From the NCBI RefSeq assembly GCF_002860865.1, contig NZ_PKIE01000001.1:806001-870000 (forward strand): 64,000 nucleotides of DNA, written 5' to 3'. The notes beneath the pieces were generated by a model. It did not search any database and was not told the origin of the DNA. It saw only the letters and a program-made list of their open reading frames with translations. The position numbers and the translations under genes are program-made. Shown here one piece after another: positions 32,200 through 41,096 of the stretch. The stretch comes from Streptococcus mitis (lineage in GTDB: Bacteria; Bacillota; Bacilli; Lactobacillales; Streptococcaceae). Within the stretch, counting starts at the first letter, position 1; every line of letters begins with the position of its first letter.

Positions 32200-34818
32200 T
32201 TACAATTTACCTGCTACCGCATCCAACAATTCTTGGATCTTAGCTTGATTGCTTCCTCCTGCCATGGCCATGTCTGGTTTACCACCACCACGTCCATCGA
32301 CGATTGGTGCCAATTCTTTGACAATGTTTCCTGCATGAAGGTCTTTTGTTTTGCTTGCTACAAGGACATTGACTTTGTCACCGATAGCGGCAACTAGGAC
32401 AAGAAGATCAGAGTAGTCTTTTTGTTTCCAGTTATCTGCAAAAGTACGAAGGGCACCAGCATCTGATACAGATACTTGGCTAGCAATGTAACGGTGACCA
32501 TTGACTTCCTTAACGTCTTTGAAGATATCGCCTGCAGCTGCAGCCGCAGCTTTTTCTTTCAACTCAGCATTTTCCTTTTGAAGTTGACGAAGTTGTTCTT
32601 GAAGTCCTTCTACCTTGTGAGGCACTTCCTTGACTTGAGGTGCTTTCAAGGTTGCTGCGACAGCTTTAAGAGCGTCTTCTTGTTCACGGTAGGCTTCAAA
32701 GGCTTCCTTACCAGTCACTGCCAAGATACGGCGAGTTCCTGATCCGATCCCTTCTTCTTTGACAATCTTGAAGAGACCAATCTCAGAAGTGTTGCCAACG
32801 TGAGTACCACCACAAAGCTCGATAGAGTAGTCACCGATAGTAACAACACGGACTTCTTTTCCGTATTTCTCACCAAAGAGGGCCATAGCTCCCATTTCTT
32901 TAGCAGTGTCAATATCCGTTTCAACTGTCTTCACTTCAAGAGCTTCCCAGATTTTTTCGTTAACTTGCTGTTCAATCGCACGCAATTCTTCAGCAGTTAC
33001 TGCTTGGAAGTGAGTGAAGTCAAAACGAAGGAATTCAACTTCGTTAAGTGATCCTGCTTGTGTTGCGTGGTTTCCAAGGATATTGTGAAGTGCAGCGTGA
33101 AGCAGGTGAGTCGCAGTGTGGTTTTTCATGACACGGTGACGACGATTTGTATCAATTGCCAAGGTATATTCTTGGTTCAAGGCAAGCGGTGCAAGGACTT
33201 CAACTGTATGAAGAGCTTGTCCGTTTGGTGCTTTTTGAACATTTGTCACAGTAGCTACAACCTTACCTGACTCATCCAAGATTTGTCCATGGTCAGCTAC
33301 CTGTCCACCCATTTCAGCGTAGAATGGCGTTTCCGCAAAGATAAGTGAGGCAGTTCCTTCTGATACAGCTTCTACTTCTGCATTGTCAGCCACGATAGCC
33401 ACCAATTTAGAAGACAATTGGCTAGCATTGTAGTTGAAGACACTTTCTACAGTGATGTTTTGGAGGGTTTCATTTTGCATACCCATTGAGCCACCTTTGA
33501 CAGCTGAGGCACGCGCACGTTCTTGTTGTTCTTTCATGGCTGCTTCAAAACCTTCACGGTCTACAGTCATACCAGCTTCTTCAGCGATTTCTTCTGTCAA
33601 TTCAACTGGGAATCCATAAGTGTCATAAAGTTTGAAGACATCTGAACCAGCAATGACAGATTGACCTTTTTCTTTCAAGTCTGCTACGATGCCTTGAGCA
33701 AAGTGTTGACCTGAGTGAAGAGTACGCGCAAATGATTCTTCTTCGCTCTTAACGATTTTTTCGATAAAGTCACGTTTTTCAAGCACTTCTGGGTAGTAGC
33801 TTTCCATGATTTTTCCAACAGTTGGAACCAGTTTGTAAAGGAAAGGCTCGTTGATGCCCAATTTTTGACCATGCATAGAAGCGCGACGGAGAAGACGGCG
33901 AAGGACGTAACCACGACCTTCATTTCCTGGAAGGGCACCATCACCGATGGCAAATGACAATGAACGGATGTGGTCAGCGATAACCTTGAAGCTCATGTTG
34001 TCGCCATCTTGGTCGTAGACCTTACCAGACAATTTCTCCACTTCACGAATGATTGGCATGAAGAGGTCTGTTTCAAAGTTTGTCTTAGCCCCTTGGATAA
34101 CGGCCACCAAACGCTCCAAACCAGCGCCCGTATCAATGTTCTTGTGTGGCAATTCCTTGTACTCGCTACGAGGAACAGCAGGGTCTGCGTTAAATTGTGA
34201 CAAAACGATGTTCCAGATTTCGATATAGCGGTCGTTCTCAATATCTTCTGCAAGAAGACGAATACCGATATTTTCTGGGTCAAAGGCTTCTCCACGATCA
34301 AAGAAGATTTCTGTATCAGGTCCAGAAGGTCCAGCACCGATTTCCCAGAAGTTGTCCTCGATTGGAATCAAGTGACTTGGGTCCACTCCTACTTCAATCC
34401 AGCGGTTATAAGAATCTTTATCATCTGGATAGTAGGTCATGTAGAGTTTTTCAGCAGGGAAATCAAACCATTCTGGGCTTGTCAAAAGCTCATAAGCCCA
34501 AGTGATGGCCTCGTCACGGAAGTAATCCCCGATAGAGAAATTCCCCAACATTTCAAACATGGTATGGTGACGTGCAGTCTTCCCTACGTTTTCGATATCG
34601 TTGGTACGGATAGCCTTTTGCGCATTGGTAATACGTGGATTTTCAGGGATGATGGTTCCGTCAAAGTATTTCTTAAGGGTTGCTACTCCAGAGTTGATCC
34701 ACAAAAGAGTTGGGTCATTTACAGGAACCAAGCTCACTGATGGTTCTACAGAGTGACCTTTGGTCGCCCAGAAATCAAGCCACATTTGGCGTACTTGTGC
34801 ACTAGATAGTTGTTTCAT
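32200..34818 (-). CDS. alaS: Alanyl-tRNA synthetase
   Basis: This 872-residue class II synthetase has an N-terminal aminoacylation domain (motif 1-3 region, [17 protein letters not shown]), the editing-domain metal site ([12 protein letters not shown] and CGGTHVGNT), the coiled coil and the C-terminal DHHA1 domain with [15 protein letters not shown]. Length is normal. The gene has no promoter of its own that I can see. It lies 21 bases after the LOR pseudogene, behind the T-box leader, so tRNA-Ala charging level controls it. Confidence 0.97.
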   Translation of the reverse strand: MKQLSSAQVRQMWLDFWATKGHSVEPSVSLVPVNDPTLLWINSGVATLKKYFDGTIIPENPRITNAQKAIRTNDIENVGKTARHHTMFEMLGNFSIGDYFRDEAITWAYELLTSPEWFDFPAEKLYMTYYPDDKDSYNRWIEVGVDPSHLIPIEDNFWEIGAGPSGPDTEIFFDRGEAFDPENIGIRLLAEDIENDRYIEIWNIVLSQFNADPAVPRSEYKELPHKNIDTGAGLERLVAVIQGAKTNFETDLFMPIIREVEKLSGKVYDQDGDNMSFKVIADHIRSLSFAIGDGALPGNEGRGYVLRRLLRRASMHGQKLGINEPFLYKLVPTVGKIMESYYPEVLEKRDFIEKIVKSEEESFARTLHSGQHFAQGIVADLKEKGQSVIAGSDVFKLYDTYGFPVELTEEIAEEAGMTVDREGFEAAMKEQQERARASAVKGGSMGMQNETLQNITVESVFNYNASQLSSKLVAIVADNAEVEAVSEGTASLIFAETPFYAEMGGQVADHGQILDESGKVVATVTNVQKAPNGQALHTVEVLAPLALNQEYTLAIDTNRRHRVMKNHTATHLLHAALHNILGNHATQAGSLNEVEFLRFDFTHFQAVTAEELRAIEQQVNEKIWEALEVKTVETDIDTAKEMGAMALFGEKYGKEVRVVTIGDYSIELCGGTHVGNTSEIGLFKIVKEEGIGSGTRRILAVTGKEAFEAYREQEDALKAVAATLKAPQVKEVPHKVEGLQEQLRQLQKENAELKEKAAAAAAGDIFKDVKEVNGHRYIASQVSVSDAGALRTFADNWKQKDYSDLLVLVAAIGDKVNVLVASKTKDLHAGNIVKELAPIVDGRGGGKPDMAMAGGSNQAKIQELLDAVAGKL

Positions 34819-34839
34819 GTTGTCTCCTTATTTACTTGT

Positions 34840-35325
34840 TTAATGTGATTGGCTTTCCAGCATTTCCACATAGTCAATCGCAACACAGAGGGAAATGACT
34901 AGGTCTGCATAAGCATCCTCAAGAACTGTTACGGTATAGGTAGAGGTCAGATGGAAGAGTTCCTTCTTAATTTCTGCAATTAGCTGATCGCGATCATCTA
35001 GCAATTTGAAATCTAAATCTCAGATATTGCCCTCGATACGAAGACCCAGATTATCAAACTCATACTTATCTCGCCAGAAGGTCAACTTCTTCCGAATGAC
35101 GAAACTCGACCCATCCCGAAGCTGAATCTCAAAACGAGGAAGCAAGGTCAAGATTTCTTTACTGATCTGACTGACCTGTTCTCCATTAGCGTCATAAATA
35201 GTAAAAGTTTTAGGAATCTTAAAAAATGATCCCTCCACCTGATAGGCGATTTCTCCCCTGTCATCCTTGATAGCGAAGCGTTCGCCTCCAAGACGAAACT
35301 TTTGTTTGACAAGAAATGTTTTCAT
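34840..35325 (-). pseudogene. LURP-one-related (LOR/YxjI) protein gene broken by an in-frame TGA
   Basis: From the ATG at 35323-35325 (behind GGAGG) the frame reads KTFLVKQKFRLGGERFAI...LGLRIEGNI and meets TGA at 35020-35022. It then continues in the same frame for 59 codons as DLDFKLLDDRDQLIAEI... to TAA at 34840-34842, a total of about 161 codons, which is the usual LOR length. The expected residue at the break is plausibly Trp (TGG to TGA). The downstream part is well coded, so the mutation is recent, or readthrough occurs. LOR proteins have a tubby-like membrane-binding fold and unknown bacterial function. It is cotranscribed with alaS under the T-box. Confidence 0.85.
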
Positions 35326-35524
35326 CAACACCTCCAAAAATCAAAAGACAAGCTCATATCACGAAGGGCGAAAAACCGCGGTACCACCTTCATTCAATGA
35401 ACTTGTCATTCTCTTATTCTTATGCAATTGTATGATTGAGTAGCATGACTTCCTAGCTTAGATGGCTCGCAGCACCGCCATTTCTCTGGACTAAGACCAC
35501 TGAAAATCAATTCTCAACTCTCTT
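35326..35524 (-). promoter_or_regulatory. T-box riboswitch leader (tRNA-Ala type)
   Basis: On the minus strand the conserved T-box AAGGTGGTACCGCGG (near 35370-35388) is followed by a GCGGTTTTTCGC-type segment and TTCGTG. TGGT in the T-box pairs with the ACCA end of uncharged tRNA-Ala. Upstream, the Stem I region contains GGCGGTGCTGCGAGCC, which offers a GCT alanine specifier. When tRNA-Ala is uncharged, the antiterminator forms and the LOR gene and alaS are transcribed. The specifier assignment is inferred from the downstream gene. Confidence 0.85.
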
Positions 35525-35553
35525 ATTATATCGTTTTTTTAAGTCTGCGTCAA
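35525..35553 (-). promoter_or_regulatory. Promoter of the T-box/LOR/alaS unit
   Basis: TTGACG (35548-35553), 17 bases, TATAAT (35525-35530) on the minus strand, just ahead of the T-box leader. Confidence 0.8.
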
Positions 35554-35629
35554 CTGGAAATCGTCCTAATGAAATAGTACAAAATAGTAATTTGAACTAA
35601 GTAGAAATCTTTCAAAATATGATTGTTCG

Positions 35630-36919
35630 TTAAGAACGAAGCAAATCTAGTAATTTGTCATTGATTTTTTGATAATATCCAAAATAATCATCTTCAATAT
35701 CAAATGTATCCTGAAGAACAAAACGTAAGGTATCTATTGTTTGGTTCAATTTTTTAGAATTTACTATTTTACCATCAATTTCTGATAGTCCATGTGCAAC
35801 TTTGTTACGCTCACTATTTAGACCGGTAATAACCTTTAGTGACTTCAGTAAGTCAGGAGAAACTTGATAAAAAGTTAGAATATTTTCATAAGATAAAAGG
35901 TTTAAGGTTGATTGAGGTGAATAAATTCTTTCCTCTTCATTTTCTATCCCTTTTGCTTTTTTAAATTCTAAATCAATAAAATCTAAAATCTCTTCAAAAT
36001 CTTTGTATTCCTCATTTAATTTGGGTAAGGCCCCATCGTATTTGATTAAATCTGGATAATCTTTTTTAATCTTTTCTTCGATGATAAATTCAACATAAGA
36101 CTTTGATTTGATTAAGACATCTGCTACTTGTCCTCTCTCTTTCAAGACTTCTATCATTAAAAAGTAATTAAGGGCTTTCTTCTCAACATCTGTCAATGGA
36201 TAGTCTTGAATATCTTTTAAAATAGCTTGCGTTTTAAATACTTTTACAAAGTCATTTAATGTAGCTCGTAAAAAAGATAATTTCTTTTTAGAAAGTAAGT
36301 TATTGTATTCTTTTTTTGTAACAAGTTCTTCTGCGGCAAGATAATCATAGGAAGCTATCAGATTTCTTAAATGACGTTTAATTAAAGATTGATTAAATTT
36401 TTCAGCCTCATCTTTAATAGTACGATCTTCGTAATCCTTTTGGTTATCCTCGTTCTCGTTAAAAAGCTTCTGTTCACCTTCACTTGAAAGTGGAACATAC
36501 TTTCTATTTGCTGATTTGTTAGGAGTTGCAACTTGGATAGCCTGAGTATTATAATCTTTGATTCGATTGAGGGCAAATAAAGCCGAAATAATCTGAGGCG
36601 TTCCTGAAGATAGGTTTAAGATTAATTGATGATCAGTTCCAGAATATTTTTCAACAATCTGTCCCATAACCTCATACATTTTATCAAATAGATAAACCTC
36701 ATCATTTTTTAGAATTGTTGACTCAATTGTCACATCAGGATGATAATCTTCTATAGAAAAAATAGCTTGCTCAATGAGATCTTTCTTGATCAGCATCTCC
36801 TCACTATAAACTAAAACAATCTTCTCCGGTCTATAAGTGCGTGCAATATGTAATAAAGCTGCATCTCTATTATTACTAATTGGATCTGTCGTTCCCACTG
36901 CTGAGATTAAAATAGTCAA
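35630..36919 (-). CDS. csm6: Csm6 (second copy): CARF-HEPN ribonuclease
   Basis: This 429-residue protein has an N-terminal CARF domain (ILISAVGTTDPISNNRDAALLHIA, LNLSSGTPQIISALF) that should bind cyclic oligoadenylate made by Cas10. The C-terminal HEPN RNase has its R-x4-H motif intact at Arg371-His376 (RNKVAH). It is the last gene of the csm operon, 12 bases after its paralogue. It would degrade RNA non-specifically when activated. The stop codon sits in the loop of a short TTCGTT/AACGAA hairpin that lacks a T run, so termination is not certain. Confidence 0.93.
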   Translation of the reverse strand: MTILISAVGTTDPISNNRDAALLHIARTYRPEKIVLVYSEEMLIKKDLIEQAIFSIEDYHPDVTIESTILKNDEVYLFDKMYEVMGQIVEKYSGTDHQLILNLSSGTPQIISALFALNRIKDYNTQAIQVATPNKSANRKYVPLSSEGEQKLFNENEDNQKDYEDRTIKDEAEKFNQSLIKRHLRNLIASYDYLAAEELVTKKEYNNLLSKKKLSFLRATLNDFVKVFKTQAILKDIQDYPLTDVEKKALNYFLMIEVLKERGQVADVLIKSKSYVEFIIEEKIKKDYPDLIKYDGALPKLNEEYKDFEEILDFIDLEFKKAKGIENEEERIYSPQSTLNLLSYENILTFYQVSPDLLKSLKVITGLNSERNKVAHGLSEIDGKIVNSKKLNQTIDTLRFVLQDTFDIEDDYFGYYQKINDKLLDLLRS

Positions 36920-36931
36920 ACTTTCACCTCG

Positions 36932-38092
36932 TTACTTTAATAATTCCAATAATTCCTTATTTAATTCTTTATAGAAATTGAAATCTTTTTCATTAAATTG
37001 ATACTGTTCTTTAACTAAAGCCTTGAGATTTTTTAAGACGGATCCTAACTGACGTAATTCTTCCGATTGCAATGGATCCAATCGATGAGCTAGTGTATTT
37101 CGTGAAGTGTTCATGTTGATCATCGGTTTAATTTGATTATATAAAGTCCACTCTTTTTTTTCTTTAAGAATTTTACTATAATCCCAAATTCCCAAGAAAT
37201 ATTTTTCTGATTCATCTACATATCTATCCAATAATCCTGGATAGCGGTTATCAATATAATCTTCCAAGATAAATTCAGTCAAGGTTTTAATTCTAATGAG
37301 TCCTTCACTGAAATTCCCACGTTCTTTTTGCAATTCAATTGTTAGATAAGCATTGAAAACCTTCTTCTTCTCATCACTCCATTTTCTATTTTTTAAAGTT
37401 TGGGGAATATCTTGTCTATCTAGCGCATCTACAATATCTTGCAATTTTTTACGCGCTTCTTTCAAACCAGAAAAATCTGGTAATTGATTTGCCAACTCTA
37501 GAGCGGCCTTATAGTCATATCTCTGAATGAAATCTCGAATTGTTTTTTTAATTAGAGCATAGGAGAATTTTTCTGCTTCATCTTCTAATGTTCGATCAAT
37601 GAATTCTGGTATATTATCTTCATTTGTATCAATTAGTGCATCAATATCTTCTGAATCATCATGCCCAACTCCAGCGTTTGATTTTTGGGCAGGAGTTGAA
37701 ACTTGTACTGCCTTGACATTGATCTCACTAAGTCTATTAATCACAAACAAAGCTGATTTTATTTGAGGAGTTGCACTTGAAAGATTGAGAATAAATTCGT
37801 CGTCTTTTGTATAATACTGTTGTATAATAGCATCAAATTGATCATACATGGTATCAAAAACATATACGTCATTATTTAAGATGATTGGCTCATGGTATAC
37901 AATCTCTGGGACATATTCATTGTCTATAGAACGAATTACTTTCTCAATATCATCTTTCTTACTAATTAATTCCTCAGAAAAAACAATAATAATCTTATCT
38001 GGACGGTATTTTCTTGCAATATGTACTAAAGCTCCATCGTGAAAATTACGGATTGGATCCGTATTACCGACTGCTGATATTAAAATTTTCAT
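36932..38092 (-). CDS. csm6: Csm6 (first copy): CARF-HEPN ribonuclease
   Basis: This 386-residue paralogue of the next gene has a CARF domain at the N-terminus (ISAVGNTDPIRNFHDGALVHIA, LNLSSATPQIKSALF), a middle helical region and a HEPN domain with Arg331-His336 (RNTLAH). Both key motifs are intact. Its start overlaps csm5 by four bases. The two proteins share the same domain order and recognisable motifs throughout, so they are tandem duplicates, as in the S. thermophilus csm6-csm6' pair. Confidence 0.94.
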   Translation of the reverse strand: MKILISAVGNTDPIRNFHDGALVHIARKYRPDKIIIVFSEELISKKDDIEKVIRSIDNEYVPEIVYHEPIILNNDVYVFDTMYDQFDAIIQQYYTKDDEFILNLSSATPQIKSALFVINRLSEINVKAVQVSTPAQKSNAGVGHDDSEDIDALIDTNEDNIPEFIDRTLEDEAEKFSYALIKKTIRDFIQRYDYKAALELANQLPDFSGLKEARKKLQDIVDALDRQDIPQTLKNRKWSDEKKKVFNAYLTIELQKERGNFSEGLIRIKTLTEFILEDYIDNRYPGLLDRYVDESEKYFLGIWDYSKILKEKKEWTLYNQIKPMINMNTSRNTLAHRLDPLQSEELRQLGSVLKNLKALVKEQYQFNEKDFNFYKELNKELLELLK

Positions 38093-39150
38093 CGACTAAT
38101 CTCCTTAATCATGAAATTAGCTTTGCCCATTTCATAGAAAGACTCATCATTCATTATCAGTTTTCGAGTTGCCTGTGTTGTTTTAACACTTTTCCTTGGT
38201 GCTTTCGTCAGTTTCAAAACACCCTTACCAACCATCTTGGTCTTCATTCGACTATACCGTTTTTGTAAGATTCCATCCGCTTGTTGAAACAAGGTCTTTG
38301 TCCAGGCTCCACTTCCCGCTCCCAAATAGATAGGATATTGAATATTTGGCTGAATTTTATTTTCAGGAAAATCTGATAAGAAAAAGTTTTTATATTCTTT
38401 GTAAAAGGCTTGCGCTCTCTGTCCTAATTCTTCCATTAGGATTCCAGCTTCCTTAGTAGTTGTAGTAATAGTGAAATTGATTTTAGTTAAGGGCGCGGTT
38501 GCTTCCCTATATAAAGGAAGAGGCTTGACAAGAGGGGGGGTGGCTTTATGATCCCATTTTTGAACTAAAATAAGACTGTCATTTCTAAATGGTTTGCTAT
38601 CACTAACACGAATAGTGTTAAACAAGTCATCATAATTCTGACCTTTTTTTGCTCCCCAAGGAATCAAAGATTTGTTTTCCTTTTCATCTTTCACAACATT
38701 TTCATTATTCCAGTCAGGATTGGTATTCATCAAAATAGTTCGAATAGCTCCCTTTAATGAACTTCCAGGAATATAGGGATTACCAAAAGGATCTCTAATA
38801 AACTTTGATACTTGATTTATTGCGCCTCCTCTTAAATAATTATTATTTGTTTCTAACTTAGTTTCTATAATTCTATAGCCACCAAAATTACGGTCAGAAA
38901 TGCGGTTATCCTCTAAAAAGGAAATCAAGCGATTATTTCTAGCGTTTGGCTTTGTCTCTTGTAAAAAACGCTCAAATTTATGATCGTATCCTTTCTCCAC
39001 CATTCGATTATAAAACTTACCCATATCAGGGAAATAAAAGTACCCATTTTCATAGATAAATTCTCGAGAAGTATATTTTTCACCATTCCCAATATGGATA
39101 GGAGCCATGGCTAGGAGGGTAAATTGAAAGGTTCTATATTCTGTTTTCAT
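38089..39150 (-). CDS. csm5: Csm5, RAMP-family subunit
   Basis: This 353-residue Csm5 caps the crRNA 3' side of the Csm complex and helps crRNA maturation. The RAMP glycine-rich loop reads IPGSSLKGAIRTIL, and the N-terminal TLLAMAPIHIGNGEKY is typical. It overlaps csm4 by four bases and csm6 by four. A run of seven C in the coding strand (38534-38540, codons for Thr-Pro-Pro) could slip, but the frame is open here. Confidence 0.94.
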   Translation of the reverse strand: MKTEYRTFQFTLLAMAPIHIGNGEKYTSREFIYENGYFYFPDMGKFYNRMVEKGYDHKFERFLQETKPNARNNRLISFLEDNRISDRNFGGYRIIETKLETNNNYLRGGAINQVSKFIRDPFGNPYIPGSSLKGAIRTILMNTNPDWNNENVVKDEKENKSLIPWGAKKGQNYDDLFNTIRVSDSKPFRNDSLILVQKWDHKATPPLVKPLPLYREATAPLTKINFTITTTTKEAGILMEELGQRAQAFYKEYKNFFLSDFPENKIQPNIQYPIYLGAGSGAWTKTLFQQADGILQKRYSRMKTKMVGKGVLKLTKAPRKSVKTTQATRKLIMNDESFYEMGKANFMIKEISR

Positions 39151-40052
39151 CTTTCTTCCTCCATCTTGAAAAATAGTGGTTTAGCATAGTTTAATACTTC
39201 ATGTGGGAAATCAAGAGGTCTTACATCTACAATATGTCCTGTAAAGGTTTCAGAGAAAGTAGATCCAGAAGCAAACTTATATAAATCCTGCTTACGGTAA
39301 TTTTCATTAGTTTCTGTACTAAAAGCAAAACCACTTGATTTACTTATTAAATAGGAACCAGTTTCCATAGCATATTCAAGTTCCTTTTCGACTGGTAGAG
39401 AAGTCGTCAATGTCATGACAGGTTCTTGATGGGTCTTGGTGAGACGATTTTTTAAGCTATCTGGTAAATCTAAAATAGTCAAATCAAATTGTCCATAACC
39501 ACTAGAACGTTTCCCACCAATTCCTGTATACTGCAAGCTTGTCATGAGTTCATTCAAGAGGTCAGATTCGTTTGCAATCACGTAAAGAGAAGAATCATCT
39601 CTAAATCTAACGGTAGACACTTGAAAAAGATTCCCATCTACATGAGGTTGGTTTTTAGTGATAATGTTTGTTACTGCATGTTCTTCGTCTTCAAAAAGCG
39701 TTCCTTTTACATAAGAATCAAATTTATCCAAGGGTATAAACTGAAGTTTCTTCGCCATTTTCGCTTGACGTCTTACTTCTTTGACATCCGTTGTTAAGTC
39801 AGGCTGATCAAACTTTGGAAATCCTATCGGCTTAGGTAATAATGGACCTGACTGATAAGGAAAGGCATCAGTCAAAACAAAATGATCTTGACCCGCTATT
39901 GACACGAATTCCTCCATTTTCCCCATTTTTTTTGCCTCAATAGCCAAGGCAGAAAATAATCGGTCAGCTGCAAAAGTCATTTTAGAACTATCCAGAGTAC
40001 CTGCTCCAAAGTGAGCAGACTGAAAGTTCATAATATACATCTTATAGGTCAT
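39147..40052 (-). CDS. csm4: Csm4, RAMP-family subunit
   Basis: This 301-residue subunit binds the 5' handle of crRNA and contacts Cas10. Signatures are AHFGAGTLDSSKMTFAADRLFSAL near the N-terminus and TGIGGKRSSGYGQF in the G-loop. It begins one base after csm3 ends and overlaps csm5 by four bases, consistent with tightly coupled translation of complex subunits. Confidence 0.94.
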   Translation of the reverse strand: MTYKMYIMNFQSAHFGAGTLDSSKMTFAADRLFSALAIEAKKMGKMEEFVSIAGQDHFVLTDAFPYQSGPLLPKPIGFPKFDQPDLTTDVKEVRRQAKMAKKLQFIPLDKFDSYVKGTLFEDEEHAVTNIITKNQPHVDGNLFQVSTVRFRDDSSLYVIANESDLLNELMTSLQYTGIGGKRSSGYGQFDLTILDLPDSLKNRLTKTHQEPVMTLTTSLPVEKELEYAMETGSYLISKSSGFAFSTETNENYRKQDLYKFASGSTFSETFTGHIVDVRPLDFPHEVLNYAKPLFFKMEEER

Positions 40053-40053
40053 A

Positions 40054-40716
40054 CTAGACCTCCGTAGTTAAAAGTTCATTCAATCTACTAACATCATAGT
40101 TTCCGAAAACTGTATTTGCTTTAAGATCCTCAAAAACAACTTTACCATATCCACGAGAACCTGAACCACCTAAATAATCAAGTTCCAACAGTTTTAATCC
40201 ATCAAGAATCACTTTGAAGTCTTCTTCTACTTGAGCTTGACTCTTGTCTGTCACCTCATAGATCAGCTCAAATCCAAAGATACTGTCTCGGATAGCACGT
40301 TCAATTTGCCTTGGATTTGCTTCAGCAGTGATACGATCAATAGTATTTTCAAACTTAACTTCAGTATAACCTTTGACAGCTCGTGAATCTAAATCCTTTT
40401 TGTTAGTTAGAAAGGCATCTCTAAAGATGAGTCTTCCTACTTTATAGTTTTTGTCTGAACTATTCCCAAAGAGACGACTAATAATTTCCCCATCTTCTCC
40501 TGGTTTTTCTGCTAATTTAGTATTATATACTCTTGCCAAAAGGGTACGCATTTTCCCTTTGATACTAGATCCTGGAATAATGGGTAAGTTTGTAATTGGA
40601 TCTTTAATCACAGGTGAGTCCGTAGCACCAATCGCCGCAAAAGCATTGCTTGTCCCAATATGAAGTCCTGTCTCTAGACGGATTTGTGCTGTTACTTTAA
40701 TTTTTGCAAATGCCAT
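40054..40716 (-). CDS. csm3: Csm3, backbone RNase subunit
   Basis: This 220-residue backbone RAMP cuts target RNA at six-base intervals. The catalytic aspartate known from S. thermophilus, Asp33, is present (AIGATDSPVIKDP), as is the loop IPGSSIKGKMRTLLA. Target-RNA slicing should therefore be active. It overlaps csm2 by one base. Confidence 0.95.
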   Translation of the reverse strand: MAFAKIKVTAQIRLETGLHIGTSNAFAAIGATDSPVIKDPITNLPIIPGSSIKGKMRTLLARVYNTKLAEKPGEDGEIISRLFGNSSDKNYKVGRLIFRDAFLTNKKDLDSRAVKGYTEVKFENTIDRITAEANPRQIERAIRDSIFGFELIYEVTDKSQAQVEEDFKVILDGLKLLELDYLGGSGSRGYGKVVFEDLKANTVFGNYDVSRLNELLTTEV

Positions 40717-41096
40717 TAATCTTTTCCTCCATAAAATTTAAAATAAGCTACTAGCGCTTCCATATAGCGACAAAAACGTTGGAGACTTTCCCTACTATTA
40801 ATTTCTTTTAAAATTGGTAAAATCTCACCTTTTTGAACTAAGTCCAGTACCGCCTCTTCACGGCCTGATTGATAGACGAATTGGACCCTCAAATAGGCAA
40901 TCTTATCCTTTAATTCTTCGTACTCACGGACCTTACTTTCATCAAAGAGGGTACTCGTTAAACTCAATAAGTTTCGTAGTTTACTCATGGATAGAACATC
41001 TGAATTTTTATTTTTAAAATTACGCTTATCAGTTACTAAATTTTTAATGGTTTTTTCTGCCTTATCTACGTAATTATCATCTGTTAAAATTGCCAT
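40716..41096 (-). CDS. csm2: Csm2, small subunit
   Basis: This 126-residue, mostly helical, charged protein matches the Csm2 small subunit that lines the target strand. It contains KLRNLLSLTSTLF and the C-terminal RFCRYMEALVAYFKFYGGKD. It follows the cas10 stop codon directly. Confidence 0.92.
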   Translation of the reverse strand: MAILTDDNYVDKAEKTIKNLVTDKRNFKNKNSDVLSMSKLRNLLSLTSTLFDESKVREYEELKDKIAYLRVQFVYQSGREEAVLDLVQKGEILPILKEINSRESLQRFCRYMEALVAYFKFYGGKD

